A stretch of 64,000 nucleotides of DNA from Panopea generosa (GCA_029582155.1 CM055902.1:14582086-14646085); one strand, 5' to 3'. Counted from the first letter of the stretch, positions 1-13,799 are shown. Numbers and translations are program-made. Notes: generated by a model not told the origin, from the sequence alone.

Positions 1-420
1 TCAATGTTGAAACTTATCTTGTTACACTAAGGGTTTTTGTTGAGCAAAGGGTTGCTACACAAGATGCACTTGTGTAAAAAATTCTTCAGAAATTGCATTT
101 ACGGAAGATTAGTATTAGTATTGGATCAAAGAACTAGCTATTATTATTATTGAAGTATCATCAAGATGGTCTGTATGCGAAATAACTTTGTCAGCTTCAT
201 CGTCAATAAAGTATTGTCACTAACTGATCAATGAAGAATTACATTTAACGAGAAATCATAATGCATTTAAAGTGTATTGTGAAGATCTGTGAAAGATGTA
301 CCGAGCCGTTATTTCGGTATAATATTATCATTATGTCTCTGGTCATATGAGTTATACTTCCATTTCTTCATGGAGATAAATAGAAAAAATATCGCTATGT
401 TCTTTAGAGAAGGTTTTATA

Positions 421-655
421 TGTAATAGTGATATCAATACATGGGTCGTGAGTTCGAATCCCCGCCCGGCCACAGTCTCTGTGACGATTGATACAAGACA
501 ATGTGTCTTATTTTTATTCGTTTCAAGTGAAAAAGTAATCATTTATTTGTCGGGTTGTGTGAGCTCGAGTACTAGTTTACCTTCCAGTATCCCAAAAAAG
601 AGTGGGGTTAAATGATCGTATATTAGCCCTCGATGGCACAAAACTGACGCTTAAT
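421..655 (+). repeat. tRNA-derived SINE, family 1 (5'-truncated copy)
   Basis: Contains a B-box-like GAGTTCGAATCCCC, then the family body (CCCGGCCACAGTCTC, GACGATTGATAC, TTAGCCCTCGATGG, TGACGC). It matches the fuller copy at 35859-36135. Confidence 0.75.
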
Positions 656-834
656 TTTAAAACAAAGCAAACTATACGCGAAACTATGATTATAAATTAT
701 CAGTAAGCATTACATTTCAGTTAACACATTTATTCTTTTAAACACCATCTTTGATAAAATTAACCAGTCATTTTCTTCAAAATTTCACACCACACATTTA
801 TTGGTGTTAAATTTTTGTTTTTAATATGTATTTA

Positions 835-1300
835 AATATAGTTTTATTTTAGAGGTAAGTCATACTATTAAATATATATATACATATAACTTTACAGTAC
901 AGGTAACTCATACTATTAATCAAGTGTATACCTATAGCTTTACTTTAGAGGTAAGTCGTAGTATTTAATATGTATATATATATATAGCTTTACTTTAGAG
1001 GTAATTCATACTATTAATTATTTATATAAATATAGTTTTCTTTAGAAGTAAATCATACTTTTTAATATGTATATAAATATAACTTTACTTTAGAGGTAAG
1101 TCATACTATTAAATATGCATATACATATAGCTTTACAGTAGAGGTAAGTCATACTATCAAATATGTATATAAATATAGCTTTACTTTAGAGGTAAGTCAT
1201 ACTTTTAAATATGTATATAAATATAGCTTTACTTTAGAGGTAAGACATACTATTAAATATGTTTATACGTATAGCATTTCTTTTAAAGATAATCATTATA

Positions 1301-1345
<45 letters not shown>

Positions 1346-2512
1346 GCTCTACTTTAGAGGTAAGTCATGTTATTAAATTTGTATATGAATATAGCTTTAC
1401 TTTAGAGGTAAGTCATGCTATTTAATGTGTATATAGATATAGCTTTACTTTAAAGGTTTGTCATGCTATTAGATACGTATATACATATAGCTTTACGTTA
1501 AAGGTAAATCATGCTATGAAATATGTATATACATATAGTTTAACTCAAGAGGTTAGTCATGCTATTAACTATGTATGTGAATATAGCTCTACTTTAGAGG
1601 TAAGTCATGTTATTAAATGTGTATATAAATATGGCTTTACTTTAGAGGTAAGTCATGGTATGAAATATGTGCAACATATAGCTTAACTTTAGAGGGAAGT
1701 CATGCTATTAGAAACGTATATACATATAGTTCTTTATAGGTAAGTAATGCTATTTGATACGTATATACATATAGTTTCACTTTAGAGAGAAGTCATACTA
1801 ATAGATACGTATATACATATAGTTTTTCCTAAGAGGTAAGTCATGCTATAAAATACGTATATACATTTAGCTTTACTTTAGAGGAAAGTCATACTATTAG
1901 ATACGTATATACACATAGCTTTACTAAAGAGGTAAGTCATGCTATTAGATACGTATATAAATATAATTTTACTTTAGAGTTAAGTCATACTATTAGATAC
2001 GTATATACATATAGCTTTACTTTAGAGGTAAGTCATGCTATTAAATACGTATATACATATAGCTTTTTTTAGAGGAAAGTCATACTATAAGATACGTATA
2101 TACGTATCGTTTTTTTTTTTGAAGTAAGTCATGCTATTAGATACTATTTAAATATAGCTTTGCATTAGAGATAAATCATGCTATTAGATACGTATATACA
2201 TATAGTTTTACTTTAGAGGTAAGTCTTGCTATTAGATACATATATACATATAGCTTTACTTTAGAGGTAAGTCATGCTTTTAGATACGTATATGCATATA
2301 GCTGTACTTTAGAGGTAAGTTATGCTATTAGATACGTATACACATATAGCTTTACTTGAGAGGTAAGTCATGCTATTAGATACATATATACATATAGCTT
2401 AACACTAGAGATAAGTCATACTATTTGATATGTATAAATATAGCTTTAGAGGTAAGTCATGCTATTAGATACGTATATACATAGAGCTTTACTTTAAAGG
2501 TAAGTCAAGCTT
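835..2512. repeat. 48-bp satellite array, about 35 units
   Basis: Repeating unit close to TAGCTTTACTTTAGAGG / TAAGTCATGCTATTAGATAC / GTATATACATA, reiterated across about 1.7 kb with substitutions and a short (AT)n run near 1300-1340. Units in the right half are more uniform (TTAGATACGTATATACATA) than those on the left. Confidence 0.92.
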
Positions 2513-4680
2513 CTCTATTTATATAGCGTTAGTCGTACAATTGATTTTCATAACTTTTATTTCAAAGAATGTAAAATTAAAGGAGCTTTATAAAACGAAA
2601 TGGTGACTATATATATACTAGTTTATGAAGTAAGAAATAGTGAATCATTAAATATAAATCGTGAAATATATTTGCCATTGAGCAAAGTGGTGTAAGTAAG
2701 TGTAGAAATGTACAAAAACGTTAGTTAAAAAATATATTTGTATTGAAAAGATGTATTAGATTGACATTCAACGCTTTTCCCATCTTTTTCTGGTAATAGC
2801 AATGTCCAAGGTTTAACCCATTCATGTTTAATCTAAATCTTTAAATAACATATTTCCATTAATTCATAACAGTATTTTATTGCTACAGTGCTGTCCGTAA
2901 AGAACATAGATCCAAGACAAGTAATTTTCCAATCTGTACAATGTTATTTCATAGGTAATTTTCCAAACTGTACAATGTTACTTCATAAATTAATAAACAT
3001 GGTCACTTAAGATACCGCTTGTAAATATTTAATTAGATTTTTGTATCATATATTAGTATACTTGAAACAGTTTCCAACACATAGTTTTATAGCTTTCAAA
3101 CATCTTACTTACTCTGCGGCTACTCCTAACTCATAAATGATTAATACTAAAATTGCAATTACAATATATGTTTTGTTTTGTCAAATATAAAAGTATATGC
3201 ATCTGAATAAAAACGATTTTTTGTTTTAGACAATAATTTCTTTTCCATGCAAATGCTGTTTAAAATATACATAAAATAAGAAAACTATGACAAACAGTTA
3301 CCATTGTTTTGTCTTCTTTGAAAAGTCCTTAACGAAGTATTTTTTCCGTTCTTTATTAAAGGACGCAATTCGATTCATTTAAATAGCTCTTGCGATTGAA
3401 TGGGTGTACACCAGGAAGAGGCTACAGAGGTCCATGTTGGACCGCTCTGTGGTACATATGAAATTGATATTTACAAAAGTTAATCAATGTTCCTTAAGGA
3501 CCTCAAACATAATAATGTCTATTCATGTATCAATGATCAAAGTAAATCATGTGTCTTGTTTGAAGTGCCTGTTTTATGACAAAAACTCAATAAATCCTCA
3601 TGAAAAAAAAACAATAGCAATGAAGATCACATAACAGGAAGACATGAATACATGAATCCTAAACCGTTTAACAATTGCAACAAACATTTATAGAACGGAC
3701 CCAGCGCTCCCAATGGGATCCGTTCAATAGCAATGTTTGCGCACGTTAAATGGTGAGTTGCTTCAACTAAAAAAGTGAATGAGGTCACAGTTTCGAAGCG
3801 TTAAATTGCTATGAATTGTTGGACAGACATATAATTCCCTGCGTTTTTATTGGTGGAGTGGTGGGGTTGTTAATAGACTGATTCAGGAGGTATCAGGTTC
3901 TGGAATAGAATAGTTACAACAACATCGCTCATAGACTGTCTTCACACCATGACACTAGACAGAAACACAATACATGATCGTTTACCGGATATTGTAAACT
4001 ATCTTTTTTCTAAAACTATCTGAAATGGTATAGAAATAAAAATATAAACATATAAATATTAATACATACATTCTAAAATATACAAAATTTTTACAAGGTT
4101 ATGCGTGATTTATTTATTAGTTTGTTGCAGTTATTTTACAAAAGAATAAGAACATTTTATACCCACCAAGATCGCAGCAGTCAAATGAGACAGTCACCGA
4201 AGCAGCATGAACACATTCAAGAACAAAAATTATTACAATATATAATTATATAATTTATTATTTTCTTTTTATCCGTATTAGCATACAATATAACCGATGT
4301 ACATACCATGAATAAACCACATCATGTCATTCGTTTTAAAATTATAAGAGACTCCATATTTAAATCGATACAAAAGTAATGTACAAAAACGGTCCGTCAA
4401 TGGTCGTAAAAATATTTATATTTATTTAAAACATGTCACATACTCAAACAGAATATGACCAGTTATTGTAAGTCATATCATAGTGTATCTCAAAATGTTA
4501 CAGAAGGGTCTAAGAGTTTATGAAAAGGAATAGAATAAAATGATTGTAAACTAGCACCAGGGGATAATTCCACCTACCTAATAAAAAGTATATTCAGCGT
4601 ACCATAAAAATATTAAAATAACGAGATGGGCCACCGTCTTGGAACGGGTATTTTGTTTGTATTTTTGATTGAATATGTTT
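2513..4680. other. Unassigned AT-rich DNA
   Basis: No coding, RNA or repeat structure that I recognise. The short reading frames here lack family resemblance or splice context. Confidence 0.5.
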
Positions 4681-4955
4681 TGCGTCATCTTATGTCACCG
4701 ATGGCAAACAGGCAATCAGTAAACCTAACCATTATTTTCTGGGATCCTGAAAGGTTAACAAGTACTCAGGCACACCTACCTCCGCAGTCAGCTAATAACT
4801 TTCACGTTTGAATCAGCGGTGAGATACGATGGACATTGAGACGCAATATCGGATAAAATCATCAAGGAAACTGTGACCAGGCGAAAATTGAACTCACGAC
4901 CTCTGGATAGGTAGTCAGATGTGCTTTCTGCTGGACACAGTTAACTTAAACCTGG
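4681..4955 (-). repeat. tRNA-derived SINE, family 1
   Basis: Reverse-oriented copy: GCGTCATCTTATGTCACCGA, GGGATCCTGAAAGGTTAACA and the B-box complement GAACTCACGACC correspond to the family body and head. It abuts an inverted-repeat arm at 4961. Confidence 0.75.
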
Positions 4956-4960
4956 TAAAC

Positions 4961-6004
4961 GGATGCACTGTGAGACCGCGTAGACCTCCTGACGCATAGA
5001 GCTCCCCGAAGAGCTTTATGCATCGATTATAAAACCGCATATTGCTTCCAATGGCGGGGAACTATATGCGTCAATGTGCCTCATAAGTCCATATGGAGCT
5101 CTTCAATTTGGATATATCGACATCAATAATAAGATTATTTATCTTCTATTTCTTCAACAACAGCAACAATAACAATCATCATTGGTGTCGATTTCATTAT
5201 CAGTATCTTTATCTTCAACATTGTCTTCACCATCATCATTATCATAATCATCATTATAACACTCATCATCATTTTCTCCATTAACAGTCTCTTAATTTTT
5301 GAGATATACATGAGGGGTGAAATCCAAAACAACACCTCTTTCAATGATTGAACAATGCAACTATAGTGTATAATTGAATGATGTTAATCTATTAAAATAT
5401 ATTGATTCTTCGTTCACTAATACACTGCACATATGAAAAATATTTAATCTTTATCATATATTTCTTATATGGGACAAACAGAATGACATTGATGAACATC
5501 TAATCAACATAGACCCCTTGTACAAACTTTATAAACGCCCAATGACTTGTTAATAACCTTCACCTGAAAAAAGTAAAATGAAAAAGAATGACGGGATCAA
5601 CGGGTGGTCAAATTTATGGTGTTAAATTAAAAGAAAAATAATAGACTAATCCGTCTTCGTGCAGCGGTCATAATACTGAATATAAGAATCGGCAACATTA
5701 TTATTAAACAAAATGATAATTAAACAAAAGAGAAATTCGAGTTTTATTATAGAGATGGTCCTTATGCTGGGATTTAGTGTAGACATTTAGACATTGCATA
5801 ATTATAATAATGATGGCGTTTAGGGTCTAGCAAATAACGTGACAGTCAGTATGGCTTTCATTTTTAATTCGGGGGCTCTGAGTGTCAAGATGACATACTC
5901 GTTTTAAAGATGATCCCGGGAGCTCTCTACGTCGATGCTTAACGAATAGGGCTCCTCGGGGAGCTCTCTGCGTCAGGAAGTCTATGCGGTCCCACAGTGC
6001 ACCC
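4961..6004. repeat. Inverted-repeat element, about 70-bp arms
   Basis: The left arm (4961-5028) and the reverse complement of the right arm (5931-6004) share TGCACTGTG(A/G)GACCGC, CCTGACGCA and GAGCTCCCCGA(A/G)GAGC, with GCATCGA further in. This looks like a non-autonomous DNA element of about 1 kb. I could not fix target-site duplications. Confidence 0.6.
5155..5282. repeat. CAA/ATC simple-sequence stretch
   Basis: Runs of CAACAACAGCAACAATAAC and TCATCATCATT. This explains the histidine-rich and methionine-rich frames found on either strand here. Confidence 0.85.
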
Positions 6005-6122
6005 AACCACGTGCTTCCCCCGACATCACTTCATAAGACGAGACGGTGAAAATATTCTAAAAATGTTCATGTAAATATACAAGAAGGTGTAGTCGGTAAT
6101 ATCATCCGCCATGGGGTATTTT

Positions 6123-6181
6123 ACTCAATTGACCAATTATTTTTACTTGACCAATTATTTTTACTTGACCAATTATTTTTT
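6123..6181. repeat. 20-bp minisatellite, 3 copies
   Basis: Unit TTGACCAATTATTTTTAC repeated three times, at the left edge of the degenerate tandem block at 6190-6760. Confidence 0.85.
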
Positions 6182-6189
6182 AATTGTGC

Positions 6190-6840
6190 TCCGCGATCGG
6201 AGAATTTCGTAATTTTGTCTTTTTGTTTCCATTGCAACAGAAATCATATTGGAAATGAAAACTGCCTCAAAGTTATATGAACTACTAGACTACTAGGCTG
6301 ATGTATGTGCAAAACTTCTTGAACGGTTGTGGAGATATGGTCAGAAAACGACGAATTTTGTCATTTTGGCTATTTCATTACATAGTAACAGAAATGATAA
6401 TCAAAATATTATCTCCTATTACTACTAGACCACTGTATTAACATATGACCAATGATTCGTAAAGTTGTCTTGAACTGGTTTGGAGTTACTCTCCGGAAAT
6501 AGAGAATTAAATAGTTTTGGCTATTTGTTTTCAAAGTAACAAAACCGCTAGGTCAACATGTGTACCAGGTTTCGTACAAGTTAATTTTGGAGTTATGCAC
6601 CAGAAACAAAGAATTTCATACTTTTGGCCTTTATGTGTTTTCATGGTAACAGAATAAATATGACAAAGATAATTATAAACCACTATGTTGACATATGATC
6701 AAGGTTTCGAAGTTATTGTGAACGGTATTGGTATCTGAAACCCTATCGGACGCGTACAACGATAGTGCCCAATTTAATATCGCCTGCAAAATTGCGTTAA
6801 TGGGATAACAAACGGACGATGCCCAATTTAATATCTCCCT
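6190..6840. repeat. Degenerate tandem units with repeated terminal motif
   Basis: Four diverged units of about 110-155 bp. Each has a GTAACAGAAAT-like start, a CTACTAGAC/ACCACTATG middle and an ATATG(A/T)CCAA...TTC end. Two direct copies of GCCCAATTTAATAT (about 6767 and 6820) close the block. Probably one old interspersed element with internal repeats. Confidence 0.6.
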
Positions 6841-9800
6841 AAGTTGAGTTACGGAGACTTAAAGCAAGTGCTGTATTTGATGACTTCGCAGAAACCTGAG
6901 GAGAAGGAATTAATAATTGATAGTACAATACGACGAGGATAGGACGAGTAGCCAACGCCTCTCTCCGTTTAGGGCTTAAAGGGTTATTTGCCATCACTGA
7001 ATACCCAGTCCTTCTGGTCATCACAAACTTAAAAATGAATGTGTGACAGCAAACTGTAAAGCAGTCAACCACCAAACAAGTAGTATCACGGTGTTTATTA
7101 AAAATACCATAGCCTATTGTGTTATATTTGCTTTTCAAAATAATATAACGTTTTAAAATGACAATAAAGAATGTTTCAACGTAACGTTGACCCAGAAAGC
7201 TTATAAATTACACCAGTAAAATATCAAGTAAGACTTAAAATGTTGTAAAATGTTTTTTAATCGGCGAGTGTTGTATTTGCAAACAAGGAGAGATATATGA
7301 TAGTCAAATAAGGAAAACGACTTCAGCAATTTTATGATAATTGTAGCCCTCTATGGTAATAAAAAGATTACGTGTAAAACGTTAGCTGCAAAACCAGTAA
7401 GTTGGGAAATATAAATCCCATAAGCTATAGCCAGGGCTTTGTCAGATACCCTCGGGTGTTAATTTCCTTATTCTTCCTATCGTGGATATTCGACATTGAT
7501 CCTTATCCGTGTGAGGGATATTAACAATATTAATTTCAAAATTATCTTTTTTATCATATATACTTAAAAGATTACATGGCTAACAGATATGTTAGCATTA
7601 TAATAGAAAATGTAAGTTTTTGTTAAGCTGGGATATGTCCTTAAGATTTGTGATTGTGAAAACAGAGTTTTACACCATTATACGTTGTAAATAGAGAACT
7701 AGACTATGATAAAATAATACCAACAGATTATAAGTTAATGATATTATTTATGCAGCCCACCACATTAGGTATTTATGCCTCTGTGAAGAGGTTTTAGCTT
7801 TTCGAAATGATTTTGAAGTATGGCCACTCTAAACATAATTTAAACCATGAAATCGTTGACTACTGGTACTTCTAATATGGGATTATGTAGAGCATTGTTT
7901 AGTTTAGCCGCAATCAAGAAATGATATGTGTAAGGGCCTTTCAGCTGATAAGAAAAGTGGATTTTTCATTTATAGAGGGTGACTCAATTGACAAAGCCGA
8001 TCTTCCTTGGTGATAATGTAACCTTGTACATATAGCCGATGATAGTTTCTTTCGGAAAATTACATTACATAGAATGCATGAGCCAAATGTTACTTAAACT
8101 ATACGACATCGAAACAACGATGAGTGCATACGATTCAAGTTACTTCGGAGGATAATTTCATTAAGGCAAGCAAGATGCGCAGCACAAGTTACTTCAAAAG
8201 ATACAAGTCAATTATACTATTTTTTTCTAGCAACCCTATTTTTGAGAAAAAAACAACAACATTTTAGTCACTGACTATGCAAATATTCAACAAATACACA
8301 TCATACATGCGGAAACCTAATTTCGTTTCTAAGTTTAAAAAGGTCATAACTCTTGTAAATTATTGAAAGTTACCATGGTTTGTATATTGGTCGTCATATA
8401 TTATGATGAAACACGTGACTATTATGTTGCTTTCAGCAGTATTTGTCGGTAAGGAAATCTCAATCTGTATACATATAAAGATTAAGACTTTTATTCAAAG
8501 AAAAATACAGTATTTTCTATGGCTTCAAATATAGCTAACGGGGTTAAATACGGTATGCTGTGCTAAAGGGAAATAAATTGTACCCAATTAGTTTTGAAGA
8601 CATATGACATTAATTAACGTTATATTATTTTTAGGAGCAAAAAAACGTTCAATTATAAGATAAGACTAAACATATATTTGTTAAGTATTTATGTTACTGT
8701 ATACGGTATTTCACCGGATTACAAAGTTTAACTATTTTTTTTTAAAAAAGGCATTATGTGGAAAAATGTGTTTTTCTGCCACCCTTATGGTGTCTGAAGT
8801 ACCTTCTTATATATAACATATATTGGCATATTGCGTAGATACGAGGTTTCGGATTGCAATACCTCGAGATTAATACCACCTTGTCGCTCTGCAAAATTGT
8901 GAGTTAACCACATTTTATAATTGCTATGTGTACCATTAAAACCATGTGCTACTTGTTATGTTCTTGTATGTGCCCGAAAGCCGGGAGAATGAAATAGGTT
9001 TAAATATGAAGTGAAAGTTAAACAAATCAGAGAAAGTGAAGCAATAAAAGGAAAATATTTATGACTTATGAACAACTTTTTCTTTAAAAAACTTTTGAAA
9101 AAAAGGTTTGTTGCGTAAACATTATGATTATGGACCACATAATTGTATTTATAAAGATAATTGGTTTCAGTATAACATAGTTCTGTTTTATTTTAGTTGT
9201 ATGGTTTTGAATATAGCTGAAATGAATGATCCAAGTTTCATAAATTGTACAGATAATTATAATAATCTCTGAAACAATCGGTTACCAATTATGGTATTCC
9301 TACCCACACGTCGTTTAAGTTTTGATTTATTGTCTTGTAACATTGACATATTTATATGACTAATACTAGTTTTATCTTGTGATTCAAACATGAAACACTT
9401 GTGACTCGGATTGGGTGTTTTAAAAGATGTCCTTATACCTATAATCATAGTCAATAAATTACTCATTTGTTTGTTCACAGGTCGAGTCTTCCTGGTTCGT
9501 AATCATATAAAACTTGAAGATAAGCTATAAGTAGAGCCCTACTGTACGATTCTCATGCAACGCTCATTGTTCCATAAATCATGAAACTGAATACTCTAGC
9601 CCAGATCTGGATTCGTGTACCTGCACGTACCATACCCTGGGTAGTAAGTCTGCAATTCGTCATCATTCAGATAGCAGCAGTATGCTTATAATACCACGTA
9701 TGTCTATAATACCACTTCAGTAATAAAAAAATATACTTAAAAATGTCGTTGTGTCAATTGTTTTAAACACGTGTCCTGCATTTATTTATTATTTACATAT

Positions 9801-10980
9801 TTTTAAAGCCAGAATTTAAGCAGTATATATGTTAAGACTGTGAGGAAGAATGGTACTTACGACCGAATCTGATCTAACAATGCAGTATGAGTAGAAAGAG
9901 AGACATTCCCCGGTAAGTTCTTTTGGCATGCGTATTCTTAGGAACGTCTTTAATATTAGGTAGTTTGCACTCGTTTACTTTAAATTTAATATGAATGTCT
10001 TTATGTGGCTTATAAGACATGAACTGGGAGGAAATTTTAGTCGTCTAATTGAAATTGTGTACAGCCTAGAGTAGAGACTATGTCAACCCACTTCAATGGT
10101 GAATGTAAACTTTATTTGCCTGAAATCATCACATTATTAATTTATATCTTAATAAATTAATTATCGTGTAATAACTAAATCCCATTAACAAAACATGGAA
10201 TAACTGTAATATATTTAATTCAAATAACGCTAGACAGGGATACTTTCTGTTTGCGGTTTACAATGAATATCAATAGTATCATGTGTAACATGAACCACCA
10301 TTATCCGCGATATATATTGTGACTTAATGAACATAATATGACTAATAGCTAGATAATAAAGCAGGAGGTTTAATAATTATGTATATGTAGTTGATGAATG
10401 ACCTATCTATATTAAGTATAAACTATTTTAACCGATTGTTTGAAGCACACCCATATTCTGAAATAAATCATTTTTTGATGAGTAGTATGTTAGAAGTCAG
10501 CGTAAGCAAATACTATAAAAGTCTTTCTCAAAAGCGATTTTCGTGTGTACATCTTTTTTTAGTTTAATCAATACAAAGTGTGCGTCCGTGCCGTGATATT
10601 GAATCACTTCACGTGGTTGCTTATAGTTTAACTGTTTGTCATTGCGTTTTAATGTAGTACGACATATTAAACATTAAAAGTTATTTATGTCATTCAGTTT
10701 TATTGATGTGGGAAGAGCTCAGAATGGATCATGAATTATCTTTAGCCGACATCTATTCGGCCAAGAAGGACTTGTTGACATATTGAAACCGGCACGTATA
10801 TGTAACACGTGTAGTAGTGCGCCCGCGTTATATATTGTGGTGAGGTTTGTTTGTCGATCTGTTTTTTAAACAAATATTGATAGCTTCCTCATTTGATGCT
10901 TAATATTAAGAAATTTAGTTACAAGTCTGTTTGGTTAATCGTAATTTCAACGGGTGGGGTATAATGGTAAACGGATTGAC
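6841..10980. other. Unassigned AT-rich DNA
   Basis: No gene recognised. A 99-codon minus-strand frame at 6839-7138 has no family resemblance that I can identify and starts inside the repeat end. I see no other organised structure. Confidence 0.5.
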
Positions 10981-10982
10981 AC

Positions 10983-11164
10983 TACGCGGGCTGTCAATCA
11001 AACAAATCGATAATTCATTCAACGAACTATCGGTTGCTAATCTGCCACTCTATGTAGACATGAGTGCCGTCTCTAAATAAACACGACATTGTATTGCAAT
11101 GTATTTACTAGGACAAAATGCGCCACGTGGTCAGTGGGCGGAGTAATAGGTGCTATCACGTCAG
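10983..11164 (+). repeat. GC-richer repeat copy with E-box and GC-box, left copy
   Basis: Contains ACGCGGGCTGTCAATCAAAC and CCACGTGGTCAGTGGGCGGA. An inverted copy lies at 62953-63123. It stands out from AT-rich surroundings, and the role is unknown. Confidence 0.7.
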
Positions 11165-11810
11165 GCTAATTATCTTGTAAAGACGACGCCATTGTCGATG
11201 AAAATTAAAACCGATGCTCACCGAAAGATTATATTCGATGTAATTTATATTATTTTTACATAAAGTGAGATTACTGACAAAATGCAGAATTTATAATTTT
11301 AGATTGTACGTATCACTTCAATATTTCACAAACTTGTAAACGGTTGTTAACCCAGTAAACAATACTAGATATGAATAGCGATACTTAATAACCAATATAA
11401 TAGTAAGACAAAGTGGCATTTAATTAACCAATATAAAATATTTAATCAAAATGGTAAATCGATAGAAACAGATGTATTAATATTATATCATCGCCTTACT
11501 TCTATGTAATATTACACTTAAGCCTCGACCAAAAACTCCCCCATTTATATTTATATTTTTGACATTTCTTTAACTTAAGTTGATTTATTAAAATAAGTTT
11601 GTCCTATCAAATAATATTGATATGGCTTGCCTCATTCAACTATATTTCATTCCTCATATAAGGTTTTAATTTATATATATGTAATTATCATTGAAAAGCT
11701 TAAGGGTATGAATAATGTATGATTGCTTGAAACTTACAAACACTTACGAATGTTTTATTTAAACCCGGTGTAAGCACTTGGGCTTTTCTGATGCAACCGG
11801 TTGCTAGTTA

Positions 11811-11940
11811 AGGAGGAATATACCTTTACAATTATTTTCGAAATCAGTAGTTTATTTGGTATCTAATGAAACTAGAAGTTATTTCCAATGTTAATATGTA
11901 TTTTTTTCAGCGGTAAATATAACATATTTATATGTGCTAA
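11811..11940 (-). repeat. Fragment of unidentified ~640-bp repeat family (R5)
   Basis: AAGGAGGAATATACCTTTA, TTTTCGAAATCAGT and ATGAAACTAGAAG match the end of the family copies at 31905-33100. Confidence 0.65.
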
Positions 11941-12012
11941 CAACGAGATTCGAACCTTCGACATCTCACTTCCGACGCGGATATTTTAACCACTAGGCAT
12001 CGGAAGACGGTT
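11935..12012 (-). repeat. tRNA-like SINE head
   Basis: The minus strand reads CCTAGTGGTTAAAATATCCG (A-box-like), then GAAGGTTCGAATCTC (B-box). It is too degenerate for a functional tRNA. Confidence 0.45.
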
Positions 12013-12554
12013 TATATATAACATTCGTAACTATGTACAATTAAAGGTGTCTCATAAGCCCATTGAGGTTGATCCCTTCAATAGGGATGACACTATCACA
12101 TTCTTTGTTATCACTTGAATGGATGCATATTGATATTTATCGAATTTATTCACCGGTTTCTACATGTATTTATTCGTCTTCGTCTCTAAACGATAAAATA
12201 TCGATACAACAATAACTGCAACAACCCACAAAAGTGTAAACCTTTTTGCTTCCAAACTGACATAAGATAAAGTATCAAATAAAGTCTAAAAATAGCTCAA
12301 TTTCTCTTCACAGCTTATCTCATGCACACACTCAGTACTCAGTTTATCACTGACAATGACGTATTGAGACTAAAGGGACATAATACAGTCACATATTCTA
12401 GATGAGCTATAGTGATTTTGACTCCTTTGTTTTTTATATAAAATTATTTAACATTTCTTATTTTTTTCTATTTGTTTATTCTCATGAGACTCATAAAACT
12501 AATAAAGAGGAAGCACTACAAACTATAGCATTGAGGTTGATTATTTTATTTTCA

Positions 12555-12735
12555 ACTCATTTTAGGTTATATGTGACATATCTAGTTTATTGGTGGAGGA
12601 AGACTTCAGAATAAATCCGAGCAGAACAACTGCCCTTCCGCAAATAACACATAAAGATTTTGTAACGAGTGAGACTCGAACCTAGGTATTAGCAGTGAGA
12701 GGTAAGTAATCTTAGATCACTGGCCATTCATAATG
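12555..12735 (-). repeat. tRNA-derived SINE, family 2
   Basis: TTATTGGTGGAGGAAGAC, CTTCCGCAAATAAC and GAGACTCGAACCTAGG are the complement of the family-2 body and B box. It matches 30205-30445. Confidence 0.72.
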
Positions 12736-13579
12736 GACTGACAAAGATGAAGGAAAATAAACAAAACAATAGTGCATATTTTACATTTATTATTTACTCT
12801 TTATTTTCATCGGTTCAAATTGCCAATTCCAAACAATGACTTAAAAGAATACTCATTAAAGATGTAACAAGTACCTACTTGGCTTGATATTCTGGCTTAA
12901 AACCGTGCCAAATATATAAGTAGATTATATTTTTGCAATATCTTAAATTAATCAGAAGATGTTAATGTAATCTTTGTAACAACTATTCATTTTAATTTTT
13001 CAATATATTTTTATATTCTTTATAATTTTAAAGTATATATATACCAAATTAATGTAAAGAAGTAGAAAGTACATGTATTTATAAAAAGGACCAATGGAAA
13101 CAAATAGCAGGCTCGGCTGGGTAAGTATGTTCACGAGGGGTAATATAAAAAAACAACACCCTCACGCCCCCTGCACTGACTTAAGTGGTATAATATTTAT
13201 TTGCAAATATGAATGAACTTACTGGATATCAAGTCAAAGTATAATGCGATATTATAAGGCCACCAGACAGCACGTAAAACATTTAATGGTCCTTTGGATG
13301 CACAGAATGCTACTAATAGAAACATAAGTGTATATTGGAATACAACACCCCTTAGAAAAACGAACATCATATAAAATAAACATACATGTGTTTTTTGTTC
13401 AAAAAATCAATAGTCAATCAAATTATTAATGTAAGCTCCGGTTGTCGTTTTAACTAGTGTTTAGTTTAATTAATTTCTGAGTAAAGAATAACATATTACA
13501 TATCAGTAAAAAAAATCAATGAATTTAATGAAGTTTAAGTTCCGTAACTAAAATATAGTTCAAGAGTTCTCTTTCCTTT

Positions 13580-13792
13580 TCAGAATAGAATTAAACGCCA
13601 TTTCCGGTTAATGTCCAGTTTTATTGGTGGAGGAAGACGTCAGAACGAATCTGAGGAGAGCCACCGTCCCTATGCAAGTAACTGGCAAATTTTCATACAA
13701 ATTATTTGGAGCGAGCGGGACTCCAACCTATGATTTAACGGTGACATGTTAGTGCTCTTGAGACGATACCTTAGACTACTGATTCTTTAAGA
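13580..13792 (-). repeat. tRNA-derived SINE, family 2
   Basis: TTAAACGCCATTTCCGG, TTATTGGTGGAGGAAGACGT, GCAAGTAACTGGCAA and GGGACTCCAACCTATGA match family 2, more completely than the copy at 12555. Confidence 0.75.
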
Positions 13793-13799
13793 GTTCTAT

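Noticed and set aside
5093-5344. His-rich and Met-rich frames on opposite strands
   Set aside because: Both come from the CAA/ATC simple-sequence stretch.
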